From contig CAYTUQ010000001.1 of NCBI GenBank assembly GCA_964441235.1, positions 62,001 through 126,000 of the forward strand: 64,000 nucleotides of DNA, written 5' to 3'. This DNA is from BS750m-G69 sp964441235. GTDB lineage: Bacteria > Fidelibacterota > UBA2242. The notes beneath the pieces were generated by a model. That model was not told the DNA's origin, searched no databases, and saw only the letters and a program-made list of their open reading frames with translations. The position numbers were made by a program, and so were the translations under genes. Below are positions 51,722 through 61,285 of this stretch, in pieces; positions within the stretch are counted from its first letter, which is position 1, and each line of letters begins with the position of its first letter.

Positions 51722-51848
51722 AATTCTTCCTTTATTATATATAAAGCATTAAACATCCTAACCTTTTATTGACGTCAGTGTTTTTGCCATTTCTTCCCAG
51801 GTTAAAATTCCATAGACCTATAATCTCAATTTCCGCTATCTTAGGAAT

Positions 51849-54365
51849 CTAGTCTTCTCCATTTCCCACATCAGATTCAACAAGAGAATAATCAGCATAC
51901 TCGTCACTTTTTCCTACTTCATGTTCGACAACACGCGTAACAGCGGAAATAGAATCATTATCGTCAAGATTTATCAATTTTACCCCCTGGGTATTCCTGC
52001 TTATTGTCCTAATTGTAGAAACCGGCAATCTTATTAAAATACCTTTTTCCGTTATAATCATAAGATCATCTGAATCAACTACTTCTCGAAGCGTTACCAT
52101 TTTTCTGTTTCTTACACTTGTTTTTAAAGTAATTACGCCAACTCCACCTCTTCTGATAACAGGATAATCTTTGATATCAGTCCGTTTTCCATACCCATTC
52201 TCAGAAACAGCCAACAGTGTGCCCCCTTCTCTTTTGACAACAACCATACCTACGACTTTATTATCTTTTCCTGGAAGTTTAATTCCCCTTACTCCTGCAG
52301 CTGTACGCCCCATGGGTCTGACATCAGTTTCCCTGAACCTAATTGATTTACCGGAAGATGTCCCTATAATTATATCCTGCTCTCCATTACTAATCAGAAC
52401 ATCAATTAAGTCATCGTTTTCACCAACATTAATTGCCCTAATTCCTATCTTACGTGGTTTTCCAAACGATGAAAGTTTTGTCTTTTTAATTATCCCCTTC
52501 TTTGTTGCCATTATAATATTGCGCCGATCATCAAACCCTTTCACGCTGAGAACAGCTCTAACCTGCTCGCCCTCCTGCGTTTTAATCAGATTAACAATTG
52601 CCCTTCCACGCGATGCCTTTCCTGCTCTCGGAATTTCGTGAACCTTTAACCAGTAACAACGTCCCTTACTTGTAAAGAACATCATATAGTCATGCGTACT
52701 TGCGATAAATAGGTTTCTCACGAAATCATCATCTTTCGCCTGAGCACCCCGGCTACCTCTGCCTCCACGATTTTGCCGACGTGATACATCAACAGGAAAA
52801 CGCTTTATAAAACCATTATGCGTAATGGTTATAACCATATCTTCTTCGGCAATCATATCTTCAACTGAGAATTCGCCTACATCATCAATTATTTCGGTTC
52901 TACGTTCATCTCCATATTTATTTCTAATTTCCCTCATTTCTTCTTTAAGAATTTCCATTCGCTTAACTCTACTTTCAAGAATTCCCTTTAACGCAGCAAT
53001 TAACTTTATTGTTTCTTTGTACTCCTCTATAACTTTTTCGATTTCAAGACCTGTGAGCCTTTGTAATTTCATGTCTAAGATAGCCTGAGCCTGACGATTA
53101 GAAAATTCAAATATATCAATTAACTTTTCTTTTGCTTCAGCTGGAGATTTAGAGCCGCGGATTATTGATATGACCTCATCTATATTTTCAAGGGCTGTTT
53201 TCAGACCTTCAAGAATATGTGCCCTTTCTTCTGCTGAATTCAGATCAAATTTAGTGCGCCTTACAATAACTGTATGACGGAATTCTATATAATTCTGCAA
53301 AATCTCTTTTAACGTCAGAAGCTTTGGAACGCCATTAACAAGGGCTAAAAGATTAATACCAAAACTATCCTGTAACTGGGTATGAGAATAGAGCTGGTTT
53401 AAGGTTATTTCTGGTATAATATCTCTTCTCAATTCAATAACTATTCTAATACCTTCCTTGCCAGATTCATCACGAATATCAGTAATCCCATCTATTACTT
53501 TATCTCTTACAAGCTGGGCAATCTTTTCAATAAGATTAGACTTATTAACCTGATATGGAATTTCTGTAATTATTATACTCTCTTTTCCTGATTTAGTCGT
53601 TTCTACATAAGCGAGGGCTCTAATTTTTATTATACCACGCCCTGTCTCATAAGCCCTTTTAATTTCCTCTCTCCCCAGTATAATAGCACCTGTTGGAAAG
53701 TCCGGACCCTGGATATATTGCATCAAATCTTCAATAGACGATTCCGGATTATCTATGAGGTGAATAGCAGCCCCTAAAACCTCTGTCAAACAATGGGGGG
53801 GAATATTAGTCGCCATTCCAACAGCAATCCCGCTGGCACCATTCGCTAAAATCAAAGGTATTGCAGATGGCAAAACGCTTGGTTCTTTGAGAGATTCATC
53901 GAAATTAGGTATAAAATCAACCGTGCCTTTATCTATGTCTCTCATTAATTCATTTGATATCCTGCTCATGCGCGCTTCTGTATACCGCATTGCCGCAGCG
54001 TTATCTCCGTCTATTGAGCCAAAATTACCCTGCCCGTCAACTAAGGGATAACGAAGCGTAAAATCCTGTGCCATCCTAACAAGTGCAAAATAAACCGCTG
54101 CATCTCCATGAGGATGGTATTTTCCCATAACCTCACCGACAATACGTGCACATTTTTTTGTTGGTTTATTAAATGATAGACCAAGCTCTGACATTCCATA
54201 AAATATTCGCCTTTGAACAGGTTTCAATCCGTCCCTAACGTCAGGAAGTGCCCGTGAGACTATTACAGACATGGAATAGTCAAGATATGATCCGCGCATT
54301 TCCTGATCAATATTGACAGGAACTATTTTATCTCTATGAAAGTTTATATTTGATTGCATATTCAT
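51849..54365 (-). CDS. gyrA: DNA gyrase subunit A
   Basis: The 838-residue protein has a conserved N-terminus (VPVNIDQEMRGSYLDYSMSV), the catalytic tyrosine in AAMRYTEARMS near 127, and the C-terminal wrapping domain with the GyrA box QNRGGRG (near 538), so it is gyrase, not topoisomerase IV. An acidic tail follows. It introduces negative supercoils together with GyrB, whose gene is three bases upstream. No obvious start problem. Confidence 0.97.
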   Translation of the reverse strand: MNMQSNINFHRDKIVPVNIDQEMRGSYLDYSMSVIVSRALPDVRDGLKPVQRRIFYGMSELGLSFNKPTKKCARIVGEVMGKYHPHGDAAVYFALVRMAQDFTLRYPLVDGQGNFGSIDGDNAAAMRYTEARMSRISNELMRDIDKGTVDFIPNFDESLKEPSVLPSAIPLILANGASGIAVGMATNIPPHCLTEVLGAAIHLIDNPESSIEDLMQYIQGPDFPTGAIILGREEIKRAYETGRGIIKIRALAYVETTKSGKESIIITEIPYQVNKSNLIEKIAQLVRDKVIDGITDIRDESGKEGIRIVIELRRDIIPEITLNQLYSHTQLQDSFGINLLALVNGVPKLLTLKEILQNYIEFRHTVIVRRTKFDLNSAEERAHILEGLKTALENIDEVISIIRGSKSPAEAKEKLIDIFEFSNRQAQAILDMKLQRLTGLEIEKVIEEYKETIKLIAALKGILESRVKRMEILKEEMREIRNKYGDERRTEIIDDVGEFSVEDMIAEEDMVITITHNGFIKRFPVDVSRRQNRGGRGSRGAQAKDDDFVRNLFIASTHDYMMFFTSKGRCYWLKVHEIPRAGKASRGRAIVNLIKTQEGEQVRAVLSVKGFDDRRNIIMATKKGIIKKTKLSSFGKPRKIGIRAINVGENDDLIDVLISNGEQDIIIGTSSGKSIRFRETDVRPMGRTAAGVRGIKLPGKDNKVVGMVVVKREGGTLLAVSENGYGKRTDIKDYPVIRRGGVGVITLKTSVRNRKMVTLREVVDSDDLMIITEKGILIRLPVSTIRTISRNTQGVKLINLDDNDSISAVTRVVEHEVGKSDEYADYSLVESDVGNGED

Positions 54366-54368
54366 TAT

Positions 54369-56273
54369 CTACACATCCAGGTTTTTAACATATTTCGCAT
54401 TCTTCTGAATGAAATTCCGTCTTGGTTCTACATCTCCTCCCATAAGAATAGAAAATGTTTTATCTACTGAAGAAGCATCTTCAATAGTAATTTTCAGGAG
54501 AGTCCTTGCTTCCGGGTCCATTGTGGTTTTCCAGAGTTGCTCCGGATTCATTTCTCCAAGACCTTTATATCTTTGAACTTCGACCTTGCTATTTCCCTCT
54601 CTCGATAATCGCTTTATCAAAATATCTCTTTCATCATCATCGTATGCATAACACTCTTTTTTTCTTTGATAAACTTTATAAAGAGGTGGTTGTGCAATAT
54701 ATACATAACCCCCTTCAACTAACTGAGGCATATATCTATAAAAAAATGTAAGGAGCAATGTTCTTATATGACTGCCATCAACATCAGCGTCTGTCATAAT
54801 TATTATTTTATAATATCTTAGTTTTTCTATATTAAAATCTTCTTCTCCTATGCCGGTTCCAAGGGCTGTTATTATTGTTCGTATTTCGTTATTACTTAAG
54901 ACTTTATCAATTCTTGCTTTTTCGACATTGATTATTTTTCCTCTCAGTGGTAATATCGCCTGATGTCTTCGGTCTCGCCCCTGCTTTGCGCTACCGCCGG
55001 CAGAATCTCCTTCAACTAAATACAACTCACACAGGCTCGGGTCTTTAGTTGAACAATCAGCAAGTTTTCCGGGAAGGTTACCAATGTCAAGAGCGCTTTT
55101 CCTTCTTGTCAGTTCCCTTGCCTTTTTCGCTGCCTCTCGAGATCTCGCAGCGCTTAAACATTTTTCAATAATACGCTTGGCTTGAGCAGGGTTGCGTTCG
55201 AGATACTCTGCCAATCCTTCTGATAATATAGAATCAACTATTCCTCTAACCTCAGAATTGCCAAGTTTTGTTTTCATTTGTCCTTCAAATTGTGGTTCCG
55301 CCACCTTTATACTAAGCACGGCTGTAAGGCCTTCCCTTACATCCTCACCAGATAGTGTAAAATTCTCTTTCTTAAAAAGCTTGTTTTTTTGAGCGTAGCT
55401 GTTAAGCGTTCTCGTTATCGCTGTCTTAAATCCGACAAGATGAGTCCCTCCTTCAACAGTATTAATATTATTAACAAATGTAAAAATGTTTTCTGAATAA
55501 GAGCTATTATACTCCATTGCTAATTCTAAAGGAACACCGTCTTGCTCTTTCTCAATATATATTATTTTGTCTATAATTGCCTGTCTTGTTTCATCAAGAT
55601 ATTTAACAAATTCCTTCAATCCACCTTTATAGAGAAATTTTTCTATACTTGAATCCCTTTCATCTATTAAAATGACCTCAAGGTTTCTATTCAAGAACGC
55701 AAGTTCTTTCATTCTATGCTCAATAGTTCCAAAATCGTACTCGGTTACTTTGAATATTTTTTTGTCTGACATGAATTGAACTAATGTTCCTCTTTTTTTA
55801 GTTTTTCCTTCTATTTTTACTTTATTTTGCGGTACTCCCCTGATGTACGACTGCACATATATGTTATTGTCCCTATAAACTTCTACACGCAGCCACTCTG
55901 AGAGAGCATTAACCACAGAGACTCCTACACCATGCAAACCACCAGAAACCTTGTATGACCCTTTATCAAACTTACCGCCTGCGTGAAGCATTGTCATTAC
56001 CACTTCAACTGCCGGCTTTTTTTCCTCTTTATGGATATCAACAGGTATTCCCCTACCATTATCTAAAACACTTATTGAATTATCCTTATGTATTGTTACC
56101 ACAATCTTTGTGCAAAAACCAGCGAGTGCTTCATCAATTGAATTATCAACAACCTCAAACACAAGATGGTGAAGACCTCTTTTCCCTGTATCGCCGATAT
56201 ACATAGCAGGTCTTTTTTTAACAGCCTCTAAACCCTTAAGAACTGTTATTTTTTCAGCACCATAACTTGACAT
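54369..56273 (-). CDS. gyrB: DNA gyrase subunit B
   Basis: The 634 residues hold the GHKL ATPase (VDNSIDEALAGF, LDNGRGIPVDIH, GGLHGVGVSVVNALS), the transducer, and the TOPRIM domain with LVEGDSAGGSAKQGRDR, LPLRGKIINVEKA and MTDADVDGSHIRTLL. The end YVKNLDV is the usual C-terminal. It supplies energy for supercoiling. It is followed by gyrA three bases on and preceded by dciA. Confidence 0.97.
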   Translation of the reverse strand: MSSYGAEKITVLKGLEAVKKRPAMYIGDTGKRGLHHLVFEVVDNSIDEALAGFCTKIVVTIHKDNSISVLDNGRGIPVDIHKEEKKPAVEVVMTMLHAGGKFDKGSYKVSGGLHGVGVSVVNALSEWLRVEVYRDNNIYVQSYIRGVPQNKVKIEGKTKKRGTLVQFMSDKKIFKVTEYDFGTIEHRMKELAFLNRNLEVILIDERDSSIEKFLYKGGLKEFVKYLDETRQAIIDKIIYIEKEQDGVPLELAMEYNSSYSENIFTFVNNINTVEGGTHLVGFKTAITRTLNSYAQKNKLFKKENFTLSGEDVREGLTAVLSIKVAEPQFEGQMKTKLGNSEVRGIVDSILSEGLAEYLERNPAQAKRIIEKCLSAARSREAAKKARELTRRKSALDIGNLPGKLADCSTKDPSLCELYLVEGDSAGGSAKQGRDRRHQAILPLRGKIINVEKARIDKVLSNNEIRTIITALGTGIGEEDFNIEKLRYYKIIIMTDADVDGSHIRTLLLTFFYRYMPQLVEGGYVYIAQPPLYKVYQRKKECYAYDDDERDILIKRLSREGNSKVEVQRYKGLGEMNPEQLWKTTMDPEARTLLKITIEDASSVDKTFSILMGGDVEPRRNFIQKNAKYVKNLDV

Positions 56274-56293
56274 ATCTGTGAACTTAATTTTAC

Positions 56294-56572
56294 TTACCGT
56301 AATACTATCTCCCTAATATTTACCCTATTAAGCTTTTTGTTAATTCTTTCTAATATTTTATCTTTTCTGAATAAAAGTTCATTCCTCCATACAGGAGAAT
56401 CTACTTTTATGTATAATTTACCATATGATACTTTTTCCGGTGTTGTATGGCTTGATATCGCTTTTCCTACTACTTCATCCCAAATAAACAAAGCTTCTCC
56501 CTGTCGAACAGGTTTTTCGATATCAAAGATTCTTAACATTTTATCAATAGCTTGAGCAAGGGTTTTTGCCAT
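56294..56572 (-). CDS. DciA-like (DUF721) helicase-loading protein
   Basis: The 92-residue protein has the DUF721 pattern: LAQAIDKMLRIFDIEKPVRQ, FIWDEVVGKAISSHTTPEKV, LYIKVDSPVWRNELLFRKD. DciA helps load DnaB in bacteria without DnaC. It lies between recF (the stop and start overlap by one base) and gyrB, the usual place for DUF721 genes in many bacteria. Confidence 0.85.
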   Translation of the reverse strand: MAKTLAQAIDKMLRIFDIEKPVRQGEALFIWDEVVGKAISSHTTPEKVSYGKLYIKVDSPVWRNELLFRKDKILERINKKLNRVNIREIVLR

Positions 56573-57687
56573 CAGAAAGCCCCTGTTGTTAATTGAAAAA
56601 TTTTTGAGTTCGTATCACTACTTTTAAATCCATAATTAGACAAACTATTGATATCTGTAGATGTAATAAAAGTTTGATTACCACTGCTAATTTTATCAAT
56701 AATTTTCATACAATGCTTAACATCTAATAAAGCAAAGAGGTCGTCTAAAAGAAATATAATTGATTCGTTCAACCTATTCTCAATAAATTGTCCCTCAGCC
56801 ATTTTCAATGATATAAGAACAATCTTATGTTCCCCCTGGGAGCCAACATGCCTGATTTCCTTGCCCTCAAAAATAATTAAGACGTTATCAAGATGTGGAC
56901 CACAGCTCGTTCTGCCAAACAAAATATCTTTTGAAAATCTTTCTCTGAGATTCTTTAAGAATACTTCTTTAAAAGAACTTTCATCAGCTTTAACATTATA
57001 ATTTATCTTTATAGAAACATCTCCTTTTATATGTGAAATCTTTTTATACTTTTCTTTAAAAACATTATTAAACAGGTCTATAAAATCCATTCTCCCTGAC
57101 TGAATTACTTTTGCATTTTCAGCAAATAACTCATCGTGAGTTTCTATATAACTGTCATAGCTGTGCTTTCGTTTTTCTCTATAAGAATTCAATATCAAAT
57201 TTCTTTGAGTAAGTCTACTTCTATACTCTATTAATTTAGCAAAATACTCCTTATCTATTTGAGCAATGATTCTGTTAATGAAATTCCTTCTTCCTGCTGG
57301 TCCACACTCAGTTATTCTTTGACTGCTTGGAGACAAAATTATAACTGGAATTTTTCCAATTATATCTATCCTTCTTTTTAAGGGGACTTTGTTAAATAAT
57401 ATCCTTTTCCCATCAGTCTTTGAAAAATTAACATTAACAGAACTTTTCCCTCCTGAATTATCAATAAAATCTCCAAAAATCTGGAAATATGATTCATTAT
57501 ATTTTACAATATCGGAATCTGTATTAATACGAAAACTCTTTGTTAATGCAAGAAAATGTACCGCTTCGAGTATCGAAGTTTTGCCACTTCCGTTTTCTCC
57601 ATTAATAAAATTCAACTGTTTATGAAATTCAAAATTACTATTAGTATAATTTCTGTAATTTACAATTTTTAGTCTTTCTAATATCAT
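56572..57687 (-). CDS. recF: DNA replication and repair protein RecF
   Basis: The 371 residues show Walker A FINGENGSGKTSILEAVH near residue 29, the SMC-like signature in SQGEHKIVLISLKMAE and Walker B FLLDDLFALLD. RecF loads RecA at gaps through RecOR. Its gene follows dnaN, the common order dnaN-recF-gyrB, and is 78 bases from it. Confidence 0.94.
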   Translation of the reverse strand: MILERLKIVNYRNYTNSNFEFHKQLNFINGENGSGKTSILEAVHFLALTKSFRINTDSDIVKYNESYFQIFGDFIDNSGGKSSVNVNFSKTDGKRILFNKVPLKRRIDIIGKIPVIILSPSSQRITECGPAGRRNFINRIIAQIDKEYFAKLIEYRSRLTQRNLILNSYREKRKHSYDSYIETHDELFAENAKVIQSGRMDFIDLFNNVFKEKYKKISHIKGDVSIKINYNVKADESSFKEVFLKNLRERFSKDILFGRTSCGPHLDNVLIIFEGKEIRHVGSQGEHKIVLISLKMAEGQFIENRLNESIIFLLDDLFALLDVKHCMKIIDKISSGNQTFITSTDINSLSNYGFKSSDTNSKIFQLTTGAF

Positions 57688-57765
57688 ACAAAATCATTTT
57701 AAATTACAATAAAATATATCTAAAATAATTTTACTATATTAATTTAACTTTTTACTTATTAATTA

Positions 57766-58878
57766 CTAATTTAATCTTATAGGCATGAGTATCATTGTTA
57801 AGTCTTCATTCTCTTGTTGTACTTTAGGTAAAATTATACAGGCACTTATTGGTGAATTAAGTTTCATTATTACTCTTTCTGTTTCGATATTTCTTAAAAT
57901 TTCTCTTAAATACTCAGCGTTGTAACCAATTACCATTTCTTCATCATTATATTCTAATTCAATTTCTTCTTCTGCTGATGAGCGAGTTTCTTGATCAAGA
58001 GTACTAACTTTTGAAACTTCTTTACTTACTAAAAATGATATTTGATGTGTTGTCTTATTTGAAAATATTGAGACTCTTCTTAACGTAGAAATTAGATTAT
58101 TTACATTAGCAATTGCTAATCTTTCGTTATTTAATGGAATAACACTCTCATAATCCGGGAATTTTTCATCAATTATTCGAGTATATATTATCGTTGAATC
58201 TAAATCTACTTTTACATGATTTTCACTAATAGCAAGAGATGTCACACCATCTCTATCAAGATAACCTATCAGAAGATTTAGAAATTTTGTCGGAATGATT
58301 ACATCGCCTTCAAATCCTTCAGATGAAAAATCTTTTCTATTAATATATACTAATCTATGACCATCTGTAGCAACAGATATGATTCCATCCTTCTTTACCT
58401 GGAATAATACCCCTGTTAAAGAAGGTTTTAATTCATCTTTACTTACTGCTATTATTGTTTTTTTAATCATTCTACCTAACATTTTGTTGTCAATTTCGAC
58501 ATTGCTTATATCTGTAATAACAGGAATAGAGGGAAATTCCTCTCCTGGTCTTCCTATTATTTCGTAAGAACCTTTTCCTGCAGTTAGGTTAATAACTCCA
58601 TCACTACTTGCTTTAATTTCTATATTTTCATCTTCGATTTCATTTAAAATATCTAAAATTATCCTGGAGGGAACAGCTAAGTTACCATTTTCAATCCCAT
58701 TAACATTAAAAGTTGTAATCATTGTAATTTCAATATCAGAGGACCTTAGAGACAAATTATTGCCTTCAACCTCAAATAGTATACTATTTAAAATAGGCAT
58801 TGTAGATTTAGTTGAAGATACTTTAGAAACTTTCTGCATATTTGAGAGAAGGACATTTTTGCTAATTGAAAAGTGCAT
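57766..58878 (-). CDS. dnaN: DNA polymerase III beta sliding clamp
   Basis: The 370-residue clamp has three domains, with the markers TMPILNSILFEVEGNNLSLR, FSSEGFEGDVIIPTKFLN and, at the C-terminus, ACIILPKVQQENEDLTMILMPIRL. It tethers polymerase to DNA. No dnaA is seen upstream; instead comes an AT-rich gap and then folding factors. Confidence 0.95.
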   Translation of the reverse strand: MHFSISKNVLLSNMQKVSKVSSTKSTMPILNSILFEVEGNNLSLRSSDIEITMITTFNVNGIENGNLAVPSRIILDILNEIEDENIEIKASSDGVINLTAGKGSYEIIGRPGEEFPSIPVITDISNVEIDNKMLGRMIKKTIIAVSKDELKPSLTGVLFQVKKDGIISVATDGHRLVYINRKDFSSEGFEGDVIIPTKFLNLLIGYLDRDGVTSLAISENHVKVDLDSTIIYTRIIDEKFPDYESVIPLNNERLAIANVNNLISTLRRVSIFSNKTTHQISFLVSKEVSKVSTLDQETRSSAEEEIELEYNDEEMVIGYNAEYLREILRNIETERVIMKLNSPISACIILPKVQQENEDLTMILMPIRLN

Positions 58879-59192
58879 CTTAAATCTCCTTATTTTTTAC
58901 TTTTCATGTCGGGTAATTTTACATAAAAAAAAACTTATTTACAAGGAAATTTCAAATAAAATATAATCTATAAAAAAGGTTTTAATGACTATTCGCAAAT
59001 AATTAAATAGAAATATTTGTTATTAAGAGGTTGATTTGTTGATAAAGATTTTTTTATTAAGAACAAACAGATAAGACTCATTGATTTTATTGTGTTGATA
59101 AGTTGTTAATATTTTTTAAAATAAAAAGAATATTTTATAAAAATATTTATAGAGAAGATTATTAACAAATTATAGCCAGTATTTTAAACAAT
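58879..59192. other. AT-rich intergenic region with DnaA-box-like repeats (candidate oriC)
   Basis: The 314 bases between dnaN and a PpiC gene are strongly AT-rich. TGTTGATAA, complement TTATCAACA, occurs twice (59037..59045 and 59093..59101, 56 bases apart), one mismatch from the DnaA box TTATCCACA. A third related site, TGTTATTAA, lies at 59018..59026. AT-only runs lie beside them. The usual oriC location is next to dnaN, but dnaA is not seen. Confidence 0.45.
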
Positions 59193-60470
59193 CTACAAAC
59201 TGTCGCCAGATGGATCTCCGATTTTTATATTTATATAGAATTTGGATTTTAGATCTTTAATCCATTTTTGATATAAGTTAGATTTTTTATATTCTAATGC
59301 CCATTGTTCGATAGTTGTCCATGTATCGTTATGTATATTATTTAATTTTAGAATATGAAAGCCAATGTCAGTTTTGAATACAGGGCTAATTTGTCCAATG
59401 TCAAGTTTATTTAGGATGGATAAAAAAACGGGATTTTGTATTTGGTTTTTAGGCATTCGTTCAATGCGTCCTTTATTAGCCTTAGAGTCTTTATCATCGC
59501 TGTATTTAATAGCAGCAGAATCAAAAGAAATAGAACCATTAATTATATTTTGACGTATTTCATTAGATAATTTTTCAGAATCTAAAATATTTTGTTCTGA
59601 AATTTTAGGAGTTATTAAAATGTGGCGCACATTTATTTTTTCTCCTTTTCTGTCAATTTGCTGAATTATATGATAACCAAAGTCTGTTTTAACCACATCA
59701 CTTATTTCACCTTTATTAAGATTAAAAGCAACTTCTTCGAAAATTTTGATGAATCCGCCTCTATTGATATATCCGAGATTACCACCTTCTGCTGCGCTGC
59801 CAGGGTCATTTGAATATAAACGTGCTAATCTCCCAAAATCTTGGCCCTTTTTAAGCAATTTTAGAATTGAGTCAGCTTTAGCTTTAGCCTCGTTCTCTTC
59901 TTTTTCTCCGGGTAAGCTACTTATAAGAATATGGCTGAAATCTAAAGATGGTGGAATTTCAGGGAGACTGTCCTTAAAAGTATTGTAGAATTCGCTTACT
60001 TCACGCCTGGAAACAGACACATTTTTAAATTTCTCCGTACGAAGCGTCTCTACTATAAGCCTGTTTTTCATTAAAGAACGATAATCTCTTTTTATTTTGG
60101 AAATTGGGTTTCCCAGTATTTCTTCCGCTCTATCTCTTGAGCCGGTTTCTGCTATAATTTCTTGTATCTGATTTTCAAGCATTTTTTCGACGTCTCGGTC
60201 TTTAACTTCAATAGTTTCAATTTTTGCTTCTTCAAGTAGAATATTTTCGTCAATTAGAGCATCAAGAGATTTCTTTAGGATTAAAATATACTTTTCATTG
60301 TCCCGCTGAGGATTAATTCTCATTTGAGATGCATTCATGCGTGCAAATTGTTCAACATCACTTTTTAGAATTACGTGATCGCCCACTATTGCTGCTATTC
60401 CATCAATTAATTCCTGGGAATAGGATAATAAGATAGGAAGGAATAGAATACAAACTGACCGCTTAATCAT
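59193..60470 (-). CDS. SurA-like periplasmic peptidyl-prolyl isomerase
   Basis: The 425 residues begin with a signal peptide (VCILFLPILLSYSQ), then a SurA N-domain (IAAIVGDHVILKSDVEQFAR) and two rotamase domains, with GGNLGYINRGGFIKIFEEVA and GRIERMPKNQIQ in the PpiC pattern. It helps outer-membrane proteins fold. It overlaps the upstream PpiC lipoprotein by four bases. Three such genes in a row suggest specialised clients. Confidence 0.9.
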   Translation of the reverse strand: MIKRSVCILFLPILLSYSQELIDGIAAIVGDHVILKSDVEQFARMNASQMRINPQRDNEKYILILKKSLDALIDENILLEEAKIETIEVKDRDVEKMLENQIQEIIAETGSRDRAEEILGNPISKIKRDYRSLMKNRLIVETLRTEKFKNVSVSRREVSEFYNTFKDSLPEIPPSLDFSHILISSLPGEKEENEAKAKADSILKLLKKGQDFGRLARLYSNDPGSAAEGGNLGYINRGGFIKIFEEVAFNLNKGEISDVVKTDFGYHIIQQIDRKGEKINVRHILITPKISEQNILDSEKLSNEIRQNIINGSISFDSAAIKYSDDKDSKANKGRIERMPKNQIQNPVFLSILNKLDIGQISPVFKTDIGFHILKLNNIHNDTWTTIEQWALEYKKSNLYQKWIKDLKSKFYINIKIGDPSGDSL

Positions 60471-61285
60471 TGAGAGCCTATAAAATTTAAAAGGTTATTG
60501 TCGTTTATTTCATAATCACTTGATGAAACTAGGCTATCAACGAGATGGTTATAACTCTCTTGTATTTTTTTCTGTGTTAACCTTTGAGTGATTTCATCAC
60601 GAACTTCACTAATAGGTCTTATAGAACCTTTTCTGTATCTCGCGAGAACATATATGATGTGGAATCCAAAATCTGAAGCAATAGGACCAAGGATTTTGCG
60701 AGGCGCTGTCTCGAAAATAGTCTTATCAAGTTCTTTTAATGATTCCCCCTTGCGTATTATTTTAGTCTCAAATTTGTATTTTGAATAAAGTTTATCAAGA
60801 TCATTGTGTTTGCGAGAAAGAATAGTGGCTTTTATTTTTTTTGCCTCATTAAAATCTTGGACTACAATATGTGAGACCTTTGCTTCGTCAAAATCTCGAA
60901 CGAAACACATTTTGTTATTAAGATAATAGTCTCTTATTTCTTGTTCGCTAATTGATACATTTGTTTGCAAAAAATACTTGATATAAGAATCGATGGTGAG
61001 GTCTCTAAAAAACTCATCGGTTTTTATTCTTAAAATTTCGTCTTTGTCAAAGTGATATTCTTTTGCTTTTTGGAATAAGATTTCCTTTTTTACCCAGGAT
61101 GAAATAATAGAATTTAAATTATCTCTATTTAAGAGCTTTGTACCATTTGATTCGGGTATCATGTAGGACAAATCTTCTTTGTTTAAATATGTGTTGCCAA
61201 CTCGTGCTATATAATCCTTGTTATCATTTTTTGAGTTACACGATACTAAAAAGAGGGTAATAAAAGGAATTAAGAGTAAACGCAC
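60467..61285 (-). CDS. PpiC-type peptidyl-prolyl isomerase lipoprotein
   Basis: The 272 residues have a lipobox (FLVSC at about 16), a chaperone N-domain (LSYMIPESNGTKLLNRDNL) and one PpiC rotamase domain (HIVVQDFNEAKKIKATIL, ASDFGFHIIYVLARY, DKTIFETAPRKILGP). It is shorter than its neighbours. The gene overlaps the next by four bases and the previous by one, so the three PpiC genes are one operon. Confidence 0.85.
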   Translation of the reverse strand: MRLLLIPFITLFLVSCNSKNDNKDYIARVGNTYLNKEDLSYMIPESNGTKLLNRDNLNSIISSWVKKEILFQKAKEYHFDKDEILRIKTDEFFRDLTIDSYIKYFLQTNVSISEQEIRDYYLNNKMCFVRDFDEAKVSHIVVQDFNEAKKIKATILSRKHNDLDKLYSKYKFETKIIRKGESLKELDKTIFETAPRKILGPIASDFGFHIIYVLARYRKGSIRPISEVRDEITQRLTQKKIQESYNHLVDSLVSSSDYEINDNNLLNFIGSQ

